Source of the DNA: Hanleya hanleyi
Lineage: Eukaryota; Mollusca; Polyplacophora; Lepidopleurida; Hanleyidae
Length of the DNA stretch: 64,000 bases
Assembly: GCA_036873755.1 (NCBI GenBank)
Contig: JAVTVY010051535.1
Location: 186,001-250,000 of the forward strand
Direction: 5' to 3'
Positions 62,141 through 64,000 of this stretch are shown piece after piece. The translations under genes and the position numbers were made by a program. The notes beneath the pieces were generated by a model. That model saw only the letters and a list, made by a program, of their open reading frames with translations, ran no database searches and was not told where the DNA came from. The number at the start of each line of letters is the position of its first letter. The stretch's first letter is position 1.

Positions 62141-64000
62141 AAGTGCTCATAAATAAATCTCTATTTTTCTTCCGTTTGGGTGCTCATACCGGTATACCGG
62201 TAGCAAAACCTTCCATGATATGCCCCTGATGAACCAAAATGCAATCATAATTTTCTTCTGTGGGTAATCGAGTGCGATGAAGTAGATTTGGGAGAAGGTG
62301 AAACTTATCACACTCTACCCTTGGGTCAAGCACTACCAGAAAAAGTGAAACAATCCAAGATGACCACTTTGATGACATCACAATGACGTCATTTTCCAAA
62401 AAGTCATTTTTGGTCAGTTTTTCAGTCCGATTTTTCGGGTTTCTTCACAAAAACTGCATGATAAATAAATAATAATCTGATGTGAAATAAAATAGTTTTT
62501 GTCCACTCGCAGGAAAGTAGAAATTGCCATCCCAGGGCTGCATCTAGATATTTTTTGCAGGTTCCAATGCCAAACTCCTAGTTCCCATTCGTAATTCATT
62601 ATTGAGGGTCCAATTTTTGTTACTGAATTTCGGTGAAAATAGCCTGTGATCAATCACAAAATAGAGGTTTATTAGAATAAAATACAATACTCAGCTATGC
62701 AATCAGATTGATATTGAGGCTCTCAGAAGCTTTTTCTAGGAGTATTTCCTTCAGAAATCCTTTCAAATTGAACAACAACAATTTTGTTTTTTTCATCTGA
62801 GTTTGGGCGTCAGATGTTTTGGGTGCTCATGCGTTTTCCGGAACTAAATTGGCTCCAGATGCAACCCTGCACCCAGGTCTGGTAGGCCTAGGGTTGAATA
62901 GGATATTCCCATATTGTGTAACATACAATGACATCACTGTGGGATTTTCCTCCCTCTGAATGGCCTAATTTTAATAGAGAAGTAAATGAAAAAAAAAGTA
63001 CAAAACTTATGGCTCCCATTTTAACACATAATTTGAACAGATGTACCGGTATTATCTTTCATTTTGCCAAGTTGTAGAAATTTGTCTCAATTACGAGCGA
63101 AGATATTTAGAAATACCTGTTACACCCCATCGAGGCCTCCGTTAAAAGGCCCCTAGTTGCGAGGGTGGCGATTATGTCAGAACAACCAACCTTTTATTTA
63201 GAGCCACTGTTACCTTCCGTTGAGAATAATTCAAATCTTTACCTTAATCAGTATTTTATTAAACATGATATGGGGAAAAGATCCCATATTAACTTGATCA
63301 TGGGGTGAAAATTTCCACTCGTTAGTTCGCATATAAAGGTCAACTGACCAATGACCGATATGCCAGTTAGCCTATAGGAGTCCGACTTGAACATTATTTA
63401 TGTTCTTACTTTGCCATGCTTTCGAAGTGCACAACAAAAAATATATGAGAGACAATTTACAGTGCACTCTAACTAACCCACTCATTTGCTTTGAATACTT
63501 TGACGGCACATCTCTGAGAGAAACTGGTTAAAATGGTCACCCTACAACCAATTCTCATAACCCTCTACTCACATTCGCCTAATTTTATCAATTTTTCATG
63601 AAAATCAACGGAGCATTGGTAAAATCATCTTGATCATGGCCGCAACTATTTTGTAAAGAGCAGGTCACGTGGTATCGAGAAAAGCGTGCAGAACTTTGCT
63701 GCAGTTATATTCTTACATAAAGTTCGTCATCCGTTTTTATAGCACTCGCCATATTCTACACAGTCTCTCGCTGCAAAACTTTTGAGGTAATTTTACTCGT
63801 AATAACTACCTATCAGAAATCATTAACACTAGCCAGTGCATCTAATATTATCGATCAGCAAGGATTTTGTGAACCGTCCGATAAAAATATTTCGTAACAT
63901 TTAGGCTGTTGAATATGACTGAGAATTGTTATATTTTCAGTTGACACAATGAACAATATACCAGTACTCAAAGTTTATATTTAGCAATAATGGGGCAATA
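62141..64000. other. Right end of window, nothing recognised
   Basis: No exon, RNA gene or element was identified. If the start site near 62.1 kb is real, this is upstream intergenic DNA. Confidence 0.5.

Overview
The window reads as nuclear DNA of a marine invertebrate, most likely a mollusc. It has no operons and no long uninterrupted genes. Spliced exons are separated by introns of 0.5 to 43 kb. The base composition is AT-rich, TACATGTA/ACATGTAC words recur throughout, and there are several tandem-core 'pearl'-type elements ending in GGAC microsatellites of the kind described from bivalves. The mollusc call is an inference from repeat content; no species is claimed.

Only one protein-coding gene is well supported. 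It lies on the minus strand and runs off the left edge. Eight consecutive exons (18107 down to 139) join in one open frame of 296 codons with consistent splice phases. They encode the N-terminal part of a Rho GTPase-activating protein of the ARHGAP32/ARHGAP33 (RICS/SNX26/TCGAP; fly CdGAPr) type: a short basic leader, a conserved STDSLD segment, a PX domain and most of an SH3 domain. The RhoGAP catalytic domain and the long C-terminal tail would lie beyond base 1. The 5' end of the transcript is less certain. Splice-bounded candidate exons sit at 23.7, 37.2, 47.0 and 61.3 kb, and a CpG-containing possible first exon sits at about 62.1 kb. If the 62-kb end is real, the 5' part of this gene alone covers more than 60 kb.

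The rest is intron crowded with repeats. (i) Tandem-core elements at 15.2-16.5, 25.4-26.1, 41.6-43.2, 54.7-59.1 and 57.2-58.0 kb have different core sequences. They share core periods mostly near 157-160 bp (one family 142-156), a GGAC/GACA-rich microsatellite at one end and, in four of them, a 3' hairpin. (ii) Four terminal-inverted-repeat elements begin CAGG, end CCTG and have matching or near-matching 5-bp flanks (6.0, 26.4-27.9, 55.7-58.5, 60.0 kb). (iii) There are fragments of a LINE carrying a post-RNase-H zinc-finger-like tail (27.1-27.5 kb minus; 39.3-39.5 plus 40.2-40.3 kb). (iv) A tRNA-derived SINE (31.1 kb) and a 5S-rRNA-derived SINE (34.6 kb) are present, and the 3' tail of the latter resembles that of the LINE. 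(v) Other MITEs, palindromes, minisatellites and microsatellites fill much of the remainder.

The repeats are heavily nested. The tandem-core element at 54.7-59.1 kb is split by a 2.76-kb TIR element that itself carries another tandem-core array. The LINE at 39-40 kb is split by an insertion of about 0.7 kb ending in a 60-bp-arm palindrome. The 1.5-kb TIR element at 26.4 kb carries the other LINE fragment. No CRISPR array, rRNA gene or convincing functional tRNA gene was seen.
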